A DNA stretch of 41,531 nt from CAZAGT01 sp964484515. GTDB lineage: Bacteria; Desulfobacterota; DSM-4660; Desulfatiglandales; HGW-15. Shown in pieces: positions 7,871-15,841 of this stretch. The notes beneath the pieces are model-generated. The model ran no database searches. It had not been told where the DNA came from and was given only the letters and a program-made list of their open reading frames with translations. Location of the stretch: the NCBI GenBank assembly GCA_964484515.1, contig CAZAGT010000005.1, forward strand, positions 1 through 41,531, read 5' to 3'. Each line of letters opens with the position of its first letter. Position 1 is the stretch's first letter. Made by a program: the position numbers and the translations under genes.

Positions 7871-9406
7871 ATGCACCGGCAATGCGTCATGGGTATCGAC
7901 ATCGGGACCTCGGGATGTAAGACCTTGATCATAGACGACCAGGGCGAGGTCCTGACCAAGGCGGTCGCCGAATACCCCCTTTCAACCCCCAAGCCCGGTT
8001 GGTCGGAACAGGACCCCGAACACTGGTGGGAAGCGGTTAAGGATACGATTCGGCAAACCCTCACGGGTTTTGATCATGCCCGAGACATCAAGGCCATCGG
8101 TCTCAGTGGCCAGATGCACGGTCTGGTTGCGCTTGATGCCGATAGGAACGTGCTCAGGCCTTCGATATTGTGGAACGATCAGCGCACCGGTAAGCAATGC
8201 CAGGATGTCTACGACACCGTGGGAGGGATGGGGGCGCTCCTGGAATTGACCAATAATCGGATGCTGCCCGGCTATACGGGGGGAAAGATCCTATGGGTTC
8301 GTGAAAATGAGCCCCAGGTTTATGAACGAATCAGGGCCATCTTGAATCCCAAGGATTATGTCCGTTTGCGATTGACGGGCGAGTATGCCACCGAGGTTTC
8401 CGACGCATCCGGGACCGGGCTTTTTGATGTCCGCGCCAGACAGTGGTGTTATCCCCTGCTGGAGAAGCTCGAGATCCCAAAGGAATGGGTCCCTCCCTGT
8501 TACGAATCACCTGAAATCAGCGGCGCCCTATCCGCAACCGCCGCATCCGACGTGGGACTCCCATCAGGGTTAGCGGTCGCCGGAGGCGGAGGGGATTCGG
8601 TGGTTCAGACCACCGGGACGGGCTTGGTGGAGCCTGGGATCTTGGGGACGACCATCGGAACAGCGGGGATCGTCGCGATGGCGCTCGACCAGTGCTACGA
8701 TAACCCCGAAGGTAAGCTTCAGGTCTTCTGCAACAATATGCCGGACAAATGGCACACCATGGGCGTCACCCTGGCAGCAGGTGGCTCACTGCGGTGGGTC
8801 CGCGATGCGCTGTGCGGGCCGGAGCAAGAGGTCGCTAACTGGACCGGAGAAGATGTCTATCATTTCATGACCATGGAGGCGCTGAAGGCAGAGCCGGGGT
8901 CTGAAGGTCTCCTTTTCCTGCCTTACCTGATCGGCGAGCGGTGCCCTCATCCGGACCCCAGTGCGAGGGGGGCATTTGTCGGGCTCACGTTGCGACACGA
9001 CCGGCGCCACATTATAAGGAGTGTGCTCGAATGTGTCATCTTCAGCCTAAGGGATGTGGCCGAGGTGATCAAGGAGATGGGTATTCCGATCACCCAAATC
9101 CGTACCTCCGGGGGAGGTGCTCTCAGCACGCTGTGGCGACAGATCCACGCGGATGTCTTCGCCAATGAGGTGATCACCGTGAGCGGTAGTTCGGAGGGGG
9201 GCGCCTACGGGGCAGCCCTGGTGGCCGGCGCCGGTGTCGGCGTTTGGGAGAATGTCGAGGCGGCGGTGCAGGTGTTACGAGCGGAAACGACCACCACGCC
9301 CATCGAAGAGCACACAAAGATCTACGATCGGTTATTCCCTATCTACCAGAATCTCTACGCCGCCTTGAAAAAGAGCTCTGAGCGAATCTCCGAAATCTAT
9401 TCCTAA
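7871..9406 (+). CDS. xylB: Xylulokinase (FGGY carbohydrate kinase)
   Basis: A 511-residue FGGY kinase. The N-terminal ATPase fold has GIDIGTSGCKT; the xylulokinase signature SGQMHGLVALD and ILWNDQRT follow; catalytic Asp lies in GGGGDSVVQTTGTG; the FGGY C-terminal region has RTSGGGALSTLWRQIHADVF and GGAYGAAL. It would phosphorylate D-xylulose (or a close ketopentose/ketohexose) with ATP, feeding the pentose phosphate pathway. ATG 7871 follows GGGAGG; an earlier start at 7826 would overlap the ALDH gene by 4 nt and lacks a better ribosome site. FGGY subfamilies are hard to split by eye, but QMHG is characteristic of xylulokinases. Confidence 0.88.
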   Translation: MHRQCVMGIDIGTSGCKTLIIDDQGEVLTKAVAEYPLSTPKPGWSEQDPEHWWEAVKDTIRQTLTGFDHARDIKAIGLSGQMHGLVALDADRNVLRPSILWNDQRTGKQCQDVYDTVGGMGALLELTNNRMLPGYTGGKILWVRENEPQVYERIRAILNPKDYVRLRLTGEYATEVSDASGTGLFDVRARQWCYPLLEKLEIPKEWVPPCYESPEISGALSATAASDVGLPSGLAVAGGGGDSVVQTTGTGLVEPGILGTTIGTAGIVAMALDQCYDNPEGKLQVFCNNMPDKWHTMGVTLAAGGSLRWVRDALCGPEQEVANWTGEDVYHFMTMEALKAEPGSEGLLFLPYLIGERCPHPDPSARGAFVGLTLRHDRRHIIRSVLECVIFSLRDVAEVIKEMGIPITQIRTSGGGALSTLWRQIHADVFANEVITVSGSSEGGAYGAALVAGAGVGVWENVEAAVQVLRAETTTTPIEEHTKIYDRLFPIYQNLYAALKKSSERISEIYS

Positions 9407-9460
9407 CGTAGCCCCCCGACTGCAACTCCGTTCTCTTTTTGCCCCCGGTGGACAGCTGGC

Positions 9461-9490
9461 TTGACAGTGTGGGCGTTCGCCCTCTATATA
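9461..9490 (+). promoter_or_regulatory. Sigma-70-type promoter before moaD-like/aor genes
   Basis: TTGACA (9461-9466), an 18-nt spacer and TATATA (9485-9490) lie in the 122-bp gap between xylB and the MoaD-like gene. The -35 is perfect and the -10 matches 4 of 6. It would allow the last two genes to be transcribed separately from the sugar genes. Confidence 0.55.
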
Positions 9491-9528
9491 TTTCGCTATC
9501 GAGGATGCAAGAAGCCTTCAAGGATCGA

Positions 9529-9813
9529 ATGGCTCTCAAGAGCGGAAATAGCGCCTTTATAAAAATACAGGTGAGCCTGCGCCTGGTCCTTTTCAAGGAC
9601 GACGTGAAAATGGACGTTCCGCTCGGGACCACGGTGAACCAGGCCGTGACCCGGTTTGTGGACCATTGTGAGGAAAAGGCTAGGGACCTTATCATCGATT
9701 CGAAGGGGAAGCTCAAGGTCCTTACCTTGGTCAATAATGAGCGTGCCGTAAATGACAAAATCTTGAAGGAAGGCGACCGGTTGAGCCTAGTGGCCCTGGT
9801 CTCCGGCGGATGA
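9529..9813 (+). CDS. MoaD/ThiS-like ubiquitin-fold sulfur carrier, C-terminal Gly-Gly
   Basis: A small protein (94 residues from ATG 9529) with a beta-grasp pattern: a first strand SLRLVLFK, PLGTTVNQAVTRFV, a charged middle, VNNERAVNDKILKEGDRLSLVALVSGG. The end in Gly-Gly is the signature of MoaD, ThiS and related carriers that are activated and thiocarboxylated. Such genes commonly accompany tungsten AOR genes and are thought to serve pterin-cofactor sulfur transfer. AAGGAT precedes the chosen start; in-frame starts at 9439 and 9505 or a GTG near 9571 remain possible. It is 15 nt upstream of the aor gene. Dedicated rather than housekeeping function is inference. Confidence 0.75.
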   Translation: MALKSGNSAFIKIQVSLRLVLFKDDVKMDVPLGTTVNQAVTRFVDHCEEKARDLIIDSKGKLKVLTLVNNERAVNDKILKEGDRLSLVALVSGG

Positions 9814-9828
9814 AGGGAGGCGAAGAGC

Positions 9829-11718
9829 ATGACGATAGCAGGAATTGTGAACCGGATGGGGTTTATCGACCTGGCAAGTGGTGAGACGACCTATGAGCCG
9901 ATACCCGACGAGTTGGTGCGTGACTACCTCGGTGGCTACGGATTGGGGGCTCACGTACTCATGCAGCGTCAACCGGCGGGCGTCGATCCGCTGGGTGCGG
10001 AGGCCCTGCTTGGCTTCACTACGGGTCCGCTGACGGGAACGGACGCGATCACGGGCAACCGTTTCACGGTGGTGGGCAAGTCGCCCAAGACGGGCGGCTG
10101 GGGCGACGCCAACTGTGGTGGTGATTTCGGACCGGCCATGAAGATGTCCGGCTTCGATCACCTGTTCTTTAAAGGGATCGCCGTTGATCCCGTGGTCATC
10201 GTTTTGGATGGAGGTAAAGCCGAGATCAAACCGGCCGGGGATCTTTGGGGGCTGGGCTGCGTCGAGACCGAAAAACGGCTGAAGGAGACCTACGGCAAAA
10301 AGGCAAACGTGGCCTGCATCGGGCCGGCGGGCGAGCGGGTATCGCTCCTGGCCTGCGTCATCAATGACAAGGGGCGGGCCGCCGGACGCTCCGGCCTGGG
10401 TGCTGTCATGGGTGCCAAGAAGATCAAGGCGATTGTGGCCGTGGCAACGGACAAGGTCCCCGTGGCTGACGCGGAAGGCCTCAAGAACCTGCGCAAGGAC
10501 ATCGTTGCATCCTATAAGAAAGGCAATCCCGGGTACGATCTGTTTAGCAAGTATGGAACGGCGGGTGTGACCGCCAACACCGTCTTGATGGGCGACGGCC
10601 CGATCAAGAACTGGGCCGGCACCGTCGATGAGTTTCCCGGTGTCGAGAAGATCAGCGATGACAGTGTATTCGGCATCCAGGTGCGGCCCTATGGATGCTG
10701 GCGCTGCCCGGTGTCCTGTGGCGGACATGTGAAGGTCCCGGAGGGCCCCCTTGCGGGGATCGAAGGCCATAAGCCCGAATACGAGACCCTGGCTGCGTTT
10801 GGCAGCATGTGCCTGAACGACGATTTGGCGACCATCGTCAAGGCCAATAACCTCTGTAACGACTACGGCATGGACACCATTTCCGCAGGGACCACCGTGG
10901 CCTATGCCTTCGAGCTGTATGACCGTGGGTTGATCAGCAGCGATGATCTGGGCGGCCTCGAACTGACGTGGGGCAATGGTGAGGCCGTGGTGGCCCTGAC
11001 CGAACAGCTGGCTACCGGGGAGGGTCCCGGCGCTAAGCTTTTCGGTGATGGGATGAAGGCCGCGGCGGGGCGGATCGGAAAGGGTTCAGAGGCCTTCGCC
11101 ATGCATGCCGCTGGTGAGGAACTGCCCATGCACGACCCGCGGTGCAAGCCGGGCCTCGGCGCGAGCTACGTGATCGATGCCACACCTGGCCGGCATACCC
11201 AGTGGAGTTCATGGAACGTTGAAGACGGATTTGTGCCGGCGGGCCTGAATCCCCCTCCGATCGAAGACAAGTATGTATACAGCGGCAAGGGAGAATCCCA
11301 CTACATCATGAGCAACTTCGGGCACTGCGTCAACATGGCGGGAGTCTGTTGGTTTGCCACGAGCATCGGGCCGGCCGAGGCATTGCCCAAGGCCCTCTCA
11401 CTCGCCACCGGCGTGAAATTCGAAACGGCGGATATGCAGGTCATTGGTGCCCGCGCGGCCGCTCTGCGGCAGGCGTTCAATTTCCGGGAGGGTTACAAGA
11501 GCCTGGAGGTCAGACTCCCGGACCGGGCACTTGGGAAACCGCCCCTGGCAGGCGGTCCAACCAAGGGCGTCACGGTGGACAACGCGCAGGAGATTCGAGA
11601 CTACATGGAGGTGGCGGGCTGGAACCAGTCCAACGGCTGCCCCAGCGAGGCGACGTTGCGTCGGCTGGGCCTTGACTTCGTTCTGGACGTTATCGGCGAC
11701 GAAGCGCGAGCCGGATAG
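9829..11718 (+). CDS. aor: Aldehyde:ferredoxin oxidoreductase (tungsten-type AOR family)
   Basis: A 629-residue AOR-family enzyme, normal length. The N-terminal pterin-binding domain has TGPLTGT, GRFTVVGKSPKTGGWGDANCGG-like residues and the MKMSGFDHLFFKG segment. The [4Fe-4S] ligands are Cys290, Cys293 and Cys297 (CWRCPVSC) with the fourth, Cys507, in GVCWF, spaced as in Pyrococcus AOR. Members oxidise aldehydes to acids with ferredoxin, using a tungsten bis-pterin cofactor. The ribosome site GGGAGG is well placed. Partners are the MoaD-like gene just upstream and, later in the window, molybdate/tungstate transport genes. The family includes AOR, formaldehyde and glyceraldehyde-3-phosphate oxidoreductases and sugar-linked forms; the operon favours an aldehyde from sugar or polyol metabolism. 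Confidence 0.92.
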   Translation: MTIAGIVNRMGFIDLASGETTYEPIPDELVRDYLGGYGLGAHVLMQRQPAGVDPLGAEALLGFTTGPLTGTDAITGNRFTVVGKSPKTGGWGDANCGGDFGPAMKMSGFDHLFFKGIAVDPVVIVLDGGKAEIKPAGDLWGLGCVETEKRLKETYGKKANVACIGPAGERVSLLACVINDKGRAAGRSGLGAVMGAKKIKAIVAVATDKVPVADAEGLKNLRKDIVASYKKGNPGYDLFSKYGTAGVTANTVLMGDGPIKNWAGTVDEFPGVEKISDDSVFGIQVRPYGCWRCPVSCGGHVKVPEGPLAGIEGHKPEYETLAAFGSMCLNDDLATIVKANNLCNDYGMDTISAGTTVAYAFELYDRGLISSDDLGGLELTWGNGEAVVALTEQLATGEGPGAKLFGDGMKAAAGRIGKGSEAFAMHAAGEELPMHDPRCKPGLGASYVIDATPGRHTQWSSWNVEDGFVPAGLNPPPIEDKYVYSGKGESHYIMSNFGHCVNMAGVCWFATSIGPAEALPKALSLATGVKFETADMQVIGARAAALRQAFNFREGYKSLEVRLPDRALGKPPLAGGPTKGVTVDNAQEIRDYMEVAGWNQSNGCPSEATLRRLGLDFVLDVIGDEARAG

Positions 11719-11756
11719 GCGTCGCTAAGAATCCGCTTTGGCGACGATTTCGAAAC

Positions 11757-11796
11757 AAGACCCTCGTCCTCTTTTGGGCGGGGGTCTTCTGCTTTT
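11757..11796 (+). terminator. Rho-independent terminator after aor
   Basis: A 13-bp stem (AAGACCCTCGTCC pairing with GGGCGGGGGTCTT, two G-T pairs), a TCTTTT loop, then CTGCTTTT. It ends the seven-gene plus-strand operon. Confidence 0.8.
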
Positions 11797-12103
11797 GTCG
11801 AACCGGCACATGAATATTTCGCCCTTACGGCTTTTGGTACTCGTAAATAACCGGGCTCAACAAGCAGATAACGTGCACTATCTGGCTCAACTGGGATAAC
11901 GGAGCAAGCTAATACTCTGGCACTGGTTTCCCCCTATAAACCAACCATGTCAAACGAAGGACCTTGTCTAAATTTCCTGTAGCCCCGCCTCTCATTCTTC
12001 GTTATGATCTCTTCTGAGCCATGGTAGTTCAATAGTCTATTTCCTAGCTACTTCGACTACACACCATTTTTATTTACAAGCATGTTTTCAGGGAGGACAA
12101 AAA
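11797..12103. other. Intergenic region before the repeat lipoprotein
   Basis: A/T-richer than its neighbours, with no coding frame. I see no strong promoter; GGGAGGA at 12091-12097 is the ribosome site of the next gene. Confidence 0.4.
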
Positions 12104-13336
12104 ATGGTTACAGGATGCAAGAGAGTTGTTGGGGCTATCGCTTTGAGTATCCTCTTCGCCCTTTCCGGCTGTGCGCATTTGCCATGTCCGGAAAAGGACA
12201 AGCTGGAAGAGCAGCTCGCTCAAAAAGACCAGGAGATTGAGAAGCTCAGATCCAGCATCGAAAAGAAAGACATGGCCTTAGCAAGTTATAAAGTCAGGCT
12301 TGATGAACGCTCGGCCGACCTCTCGATCGCCGAGCAGCGGGCCGAGAACGCTGAGGAGCGCGCCAAGGAGGCCCAGCAGCGGGCCTATGACGCAGAGATG
12401 CAGGCCCGGCAGGCTATTGCTGCCAAAGAGGCGCTGGAAGCGTCTAGACCCTCGACGGAGCCGGGTTCATCTTTGCTGCCGCCGCAAGCGAAACCCGGCG
12501 AGTGTTATGCCAGGGTATCCGTCCCACCCACCTATCGCACGGTAACCGATAAGGTCCTCAAGCGCGAATCTTCGGAGCGGGTGGAGATCATCCCGGCTAA
12601 GTACGAATGGGTCAGAGAAAGGGTCCTCGTGAAGGAGGCGTCCGAGCGAGTCGAGGTGGTCCCGGCGAAGTATAAGTGGGTTGAGGAAAAAGTCCTGGTC
12701 AAAGAATCGTCCTCAAGGATCGTCGAAGTACCGGCCAAATATGAATGGGTCAAGGATAAGGTCCTCGTCAAGCCGGCCCATACCGTGTGGAAAAAAGGCC
12801 GCGGTCCCATTGAAAAGGTCGATAACGCCACCGGTGAAATCATGTGCCTCGTAGAAGTACCGGCTACGTACAAGACGGTCAAGAAAAGGGTCATAGTGTC
12901 CCCTCCCTCCACCCGCGTCGTGGACGTGCCGGCTAAATATGAGACCGTGAAAAAGCAGATCATGGTGGCGCCTCCGACCACCAAACGGACTGAGATCCCT
13001 GCCGTCTACAAATGGGTCAAGGTCAGAAAGATGGTATCCCCTCCGGAGGAGCGAAAGATCAATGTCCCGGCCCAGTACGAGACCGTCACCCGGAAAGAGA
13101 TCGTCACAGAGGGCCACATGGAGTGGCGCAGGATCCTGTGCGAGACGAATGTGAATAATCAACTCGTTGCCAGGATTCAGAGAGCGTTGCGCAGGGCCGG
13201 TCACGATCCCGTGTACATCGACGGTATGCTGGGAAGGCGTACGAAAGCAGCGATCAGGGCCTACCAAAGAGAAAAAGGGCTCGCCGTGGGCGGCTTGACC
13301 TATGAGACGATCGAAAGCTTGGGGGTGGAGTTGTAA
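12104..13336 (+). CDS. Lipoprotein with eight 23-residue repeats and peptidoglycan-binding domain
   Basis: A 410-residue exported protein. Residues 1-22 are a lipoprotein signal with lipobox LSGC and lipidated Cys23. Residues 28-115 form an Ala/Glu/Arg/Lys-rich coiled coil. Residues 139-346 hold eight copies of a 23-residue unit of the form [V/I]PAxY-x-x-V-x-x-x-[V/I]-x-V, whose prolines lie at 141, 164, 187, 210, 253, 276, 299 and 322; spacing is exactly 23 except for one 20-residue insertion after the fourth copy. Residues 350-408 are a PG_binding_1-type domain (IQRALRRAGHDPVYIDGMLGRRTKAAIRAYQ). The design, lipid anchor to wall binding, suggests a periplasmic spacer tethering outer membrane and peptidoglycan. 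It is a single-gene unit with its own terminator. Molecular function is unknown. Confidence 0.85.
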   Translation: MVTGCKRVVGAIALSILFALSGCAHLPCPEKDKLEEQLAQKDQEIEKLRSSIEKKDMALASYKVRLDERSADLSIAEQRAENAEERAKEAQQRAYDAEMQARQAIAAKEALEASRPSTEPGSSLLPPQAKPGECYARVSVPPTYRTVTDKVLKRESSERVEIIPAKYEWVRERVLVKEASERVEVVPAKYKWVEEKVLVKESSSRIVEVPAKYEWVKDKVLVKPAHTVWKKGRGPIEKVDNATGEIMCLVEVPATYKTVKKRVIVSPPSTRVVDVPAKYETVKKQIMVAPPTTKRTEIPAVYKWVKVRKMVSPPEERKINVPAQYETVTRKEIVTEGHMEWRRILCETNVNNQLVARIQRALRRAGHDPVYIDGMLGRRTKAAIRAYQREKGLAVGGLTYETIESLGVEL

Positions 13337-13366
13337 GAGCCCGTCATCCGCTGCCCGCGGATCAAA

Positions 13367-13402
13367 GACCCCATGGAGAAACCCGCGCCATGGGGTCTTG
13401 TC
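13367..13402 (+). terminator. Rho-independent-type terminator after the lipoprotein gene
   Basis: A perfect 10-bp inverted repeat, GACCCCATGG and CCATGGGGTC (13367-13376 with 13388-13397), 11-nt loop, followed by TTGTCGTT. The T-tract is poor but the position, 30 bp after the stop, is right. Confidence 0.6.
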
Positions 13403-13780
13403 GTTACGGCCTCGGGAAAGGCCTGGATGGTCCATGCGTTGACTATTCGCAATCCTTCGAGCAAGCCCACTCGGCGCCCCCGCCACCTTGCCCCCGGGGT
13501 CCGTCACGGGTTGTGCGGGGCGGCCATAGATTCCGCCCCCCTAAGCGGCACGTTTCTTGCCAGAGTCTCTCTCATCCGGTTCGCGAAAAAATGGATTGAC
13601 AGAATTGGCGCCTGGATTTGGGTTCAATCTGGTTGCGGCAATTGAGCAAAACCACGGGAATAGCCGTAGGACTATTTCGAGGTTTTTGCGATTGAGACGC
13701 GGCCAAAGATGACCTGAAGGCGGGATGCGAAAACGTGAAGATCTTTTTGCGCGGGCCCTTACTAGGAGGAGAGCCAAAGG
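13403..13780. other. Intergenic region with dispersed repeat, upstream of the protease
   Basis: No gene. The distal half is taken up by the 74-bp repeat at 13688-13761 and a related A/C-rich stretch upstream of it. AGGAGGA at 13764-13770 is the ribosome site of the protease. Confidence 0.45.
13688..13761 (+). repeat. 74-bp dispersed repeat, copy 1
   Basis: This segment aligns without gaps to 18187-18260 in the same orientation, at roughly 80% identity by eye. The most conserved core is GCGGCCAAAGATG followed by GGGATGCGAAAA. It sits immediately before the ribosome site of the protease gene. The copy is noncoding; it belongs to a family of small intergenic elements, and copy 2 adjoins the MFS gene and a peroxiredoxin remnant. 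Confidence 0.8.
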
Positions 13781-14557
13781 ATGCTTAGAGTCCCCCGTCA
13801 ATTCCACGTCACCCTTCTCCTGACAGCCCTGATTCTCACGCTAAGTCTTCCGGCGGTATCTGCGGAACGGCGGCATGCTCTTCACAAAACAGTCGCGGCG
13901 TCTCAGGAAAAGCCCTCGATGAGGACATCCGTCGCCACGGGTTGGCCGGTCGCCAACGGGTATGTGGTAACGAACAGCCACGTTCTCTCGGAAGACTCGC
14001 ACGTCGTTCTCATCACGACGTCCGGTCAGGAAATAGAAGCTTGTGCGGTGCTTAGAGACGACGTTGATGACATAGCGATCCTGGAGGTCAGCGAGTCGAA
14101 CAAGCTGCTGCCGGCGGCCATACCGATGGCTCACTCACCGGCAAGATTGGGCTCCAGTGTCTTCACCCTTGGATTTCCGCGCATCGACGTCATGGGCATG
14201 ACACCAAAACTATCCGAAGGGGTCATCAGCGGCGTGAATGGACTTTATGGCAATCCCTCCAGTTATCAAACAACCGTGCCGATCCAGCCAGGTAACAGTG
14301 GCGGGCCATTGTTGAACATGCGGGGCGAGGTCATCGGTGTGATGAAATCGATGCTGGGCATTATGGATGACACCCGTGACCGTTTCTACGTGCTGCCAAA
14401 CACCAGCTACGCCGTAAAGATCAGCTCCCTCAAGCAACTGCTTGATCTCTTGCCTCCGAAAGACCCGCCCTTTATTGAATCGCCAACCGGTTTTGAGACC
14501 TTGGAGACACTCGCCGACCGGTTACAGGATTCGGTCCTCATCGTCACAACGAACTGA
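13781..14557 (+). CDS. Exported trypsin-like (S1C/HtrA-fold) serine protease
   Basis: A 258-residue protein with a signal peptide (residues 1-28, ending AVSAE). The catalytic triad is visible: His67 in VVTNSHVL, Asp97 in DDVDDIAIL and Ser173 in PGNSGGPL. The first sheet reads ATGWPVANGYVVTNSHV instead of the usual GSGF-type entry. No PDZ domain follows; the chain stops about 85 residues after the active Ser. It resembles short DegP/DegS-like proteases without a substrate-recognition domain. It should act in the periplasm, perhaps in quality control or signalling. The start is supported by AGGAGGA. The gene stands alone, bounded by the 74-bp repeat upstream. Confidence 0.88.
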   Translation: MLRVPRQFHVTLLLTALILTLSLPAVSAERRHALHKTVAASQEKPSMRTSVATGWPVANGYVVTNSHVLSEDSHVVLITTSGQEIEACAVLRDDVDDIAILEVSESNKLLPAAIPMAHSPARLGSSVFTLGFPRIDVMGMTPKLSEGVISGVNGLYGNPSSYQTTVPIQPGNSGGPLLNMRGEVIGVMKSMLGIMDDTRDRFYVLPNTSYAVKISSLKQLLDLLPPKDPPFIESPTGFETLETLADRLQDSVLIVTTN

Positions 14558-14852
14558 TTCACCCACACGCGATCCGCCTAAGCCCTTACTCGAGCACAGC
14601 GCAAACAGGACGCTTTCAGCCTCCGCCATCATTTCTCCTTAAGCCGTCAAACCGGTACCTGAAGTCCTGGTCTATGGTTTGAGATTTTTCAGTCGGAGGA
14701 GACCTCCTCGGATCGCCCGCCAGTCTACCCTCTTTTTCCTATCAAAATACATGCTTCTCCCCATTGCCGTTTCCCCTCCGGTGGCAATTTTGTAAATAGG
14801 GCATTGGTGATGAGCACAAGCGCCCTGTCAGATAAAAAATGGAGGGTTTGTC

Positions 14853-15413
14853 ATGGAGGCTATCAGAAAAGAACATCTAAATGGAATTGATACCGATACG
14901 CTCAAGCAGGTGATGGCGGATGTATCAAAAGATCCTTCCAAAGGGAAAGCCAAGTTTCATGTGACAACGTCTTGGAAGGGAACCACCAGATCAGAAACCC
15001 ACGTGGAGTCCTATGAGCTCGGCGGTCAGAAGATTAAGAGGGATTTTTCTCTCGTAATCGATGAACCTTTAGAACTCCTGGGCGAGAATACGGCTCCTAA
15101 TCCTCAGGAAGTGCTCATGGCCGCCTTCAACGCCTGCGTCATGAACACCTACGTCATCGCAGCTGCGATGAAGGGGATCAAGCTTGACAAGGTCGAAATG
15201 GAAACGGGCGGAGAGCTGGATCTACGAGGATTCCTTGGTCTCGACGAAAACGTCAAGCCAGGTTACGACGAGATCAGCTACACGGTGCGTCTCAAAGGAA
15301 ATGGGACTCAAGAGCAGTTTGAAGAGGTCCACAAGGCCGTGATGGAGACCTCTCCCAATTATTGGAACATCGCTAACAAAATCAAGGTACGTTCCGATCT
15401 CGTCGTTGAATAG
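14853..15413 (+). CDS. OsmC-family protein
   Basis: A 186-residue OsmC/Ohr-superfamily protein: central helix with Cys in AFNACVMNTYVIAAAMKG, then beta strands and EEVHKAVMETSPNYWNIANKI. The second catalytic Cys of true peroxidases, normally in a xxCPV-type motif, is replaced here by Ser-Pro-Asn, so a classical two-Cys thiol peroxidase mechanism is doubtful. Such one-Cys members are common beside sulfur-handling genes and may bind or transfer small thiols. GGAGGG lies before ATG 14853. The 295 bp upstream hold no other gene that I can see. Function is uncertain beyond family membership. Confidence 0.85.
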   Translation: MEAIRKEHLNGIDTDTLKQVMADVSKDPSKGKAKFHVTTSWKGTTRSETHVESYELGGQKIKRDFSLVIDEPLELLGENTAPNPQEVLMAAFNACVMNTYVIAAAMKGIKLDKVEMETGGELDLRGFLGLDENVKPGYDEISYTVRLKGNGTQEQFEEVHKAVMETSPNYWNIANKIKVRSDLVVE

Positions 15414-15797
15414 TCGAATTTGGCTTAGCGAGCTGCTCGAACGGGAAACGTGGGCAGAGAAAATCGCGTGGGGAAAATACGACCCTGATCGAATGAAGTG
15501 ATAATCAGGGAGCAAGTCATCAGAGGTCGGCATCGGGCTTCGCTCGGCCCTGATACCTGCTGTTCGCGTTTAGGTATGAAAGTACCTCTCTTATGTGACT
15601 GAGAAAACTCCCAAATATCCGTCACTCCGGTGGAGCTTGGGCTGGACGTGATCCGGGGCCCGCCGGAATGAGAAGAAGGGCAAATCGCAGTTATCCTGAT
15701 GGAACTTCATGTCACATACATGATCAAGCGGGCCGCCCTCCCGAGGCAAGTAAACTCACGCGGCAGAAGGCGGCGCTGATTCCTGAATCCCGACTTC
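15414..15797. other. Intergenic region with short inverted repeats
   Basis: About 380 bp without a gene, between two convergent genes. It holds CCCTGAT/ATCAGGG (15483-15489 with 15504-15510) and a longer-range pair TCACTCCGG/CCGGAATGA (15622-15630 with 15663-15671). The second is of the TCATTCCGG type seen in small dispersed intergenic elements. No T-tract follows either, so they are not clear terminators. Confidence 0.45.
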
Positions 15798-15841
15798 TTG
15801 CTCCTCCATATTGAGCGTTTTCGCTCAATATGGAGGAGCAA
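15798..15841. repeat. Perfect 20-bp inverted repeat with TTTT loop
   Basis: TTGCTCCTCCATATTGAGCG (15798-15817), TTTT, and its exact complement (15822-15841). It begins immediately after the stop codon of the truncated kinase. No T-tract follows on the minus strand, so ordinary termination is not clear; it may stabilise the 3' end of the transcript or mark a rearrangement point. Confidence 0.9.

Noticed and set aside
9787..10770. 327-codon minus-strand frame opposite aor
   Set aside because: Antisense shadow of the AOR gene.
12713..13507. 264-codon minus-strand frame opposite the repeat lipoprotein
   Set aside because: Shadow of the repeats; no start signal or domain.
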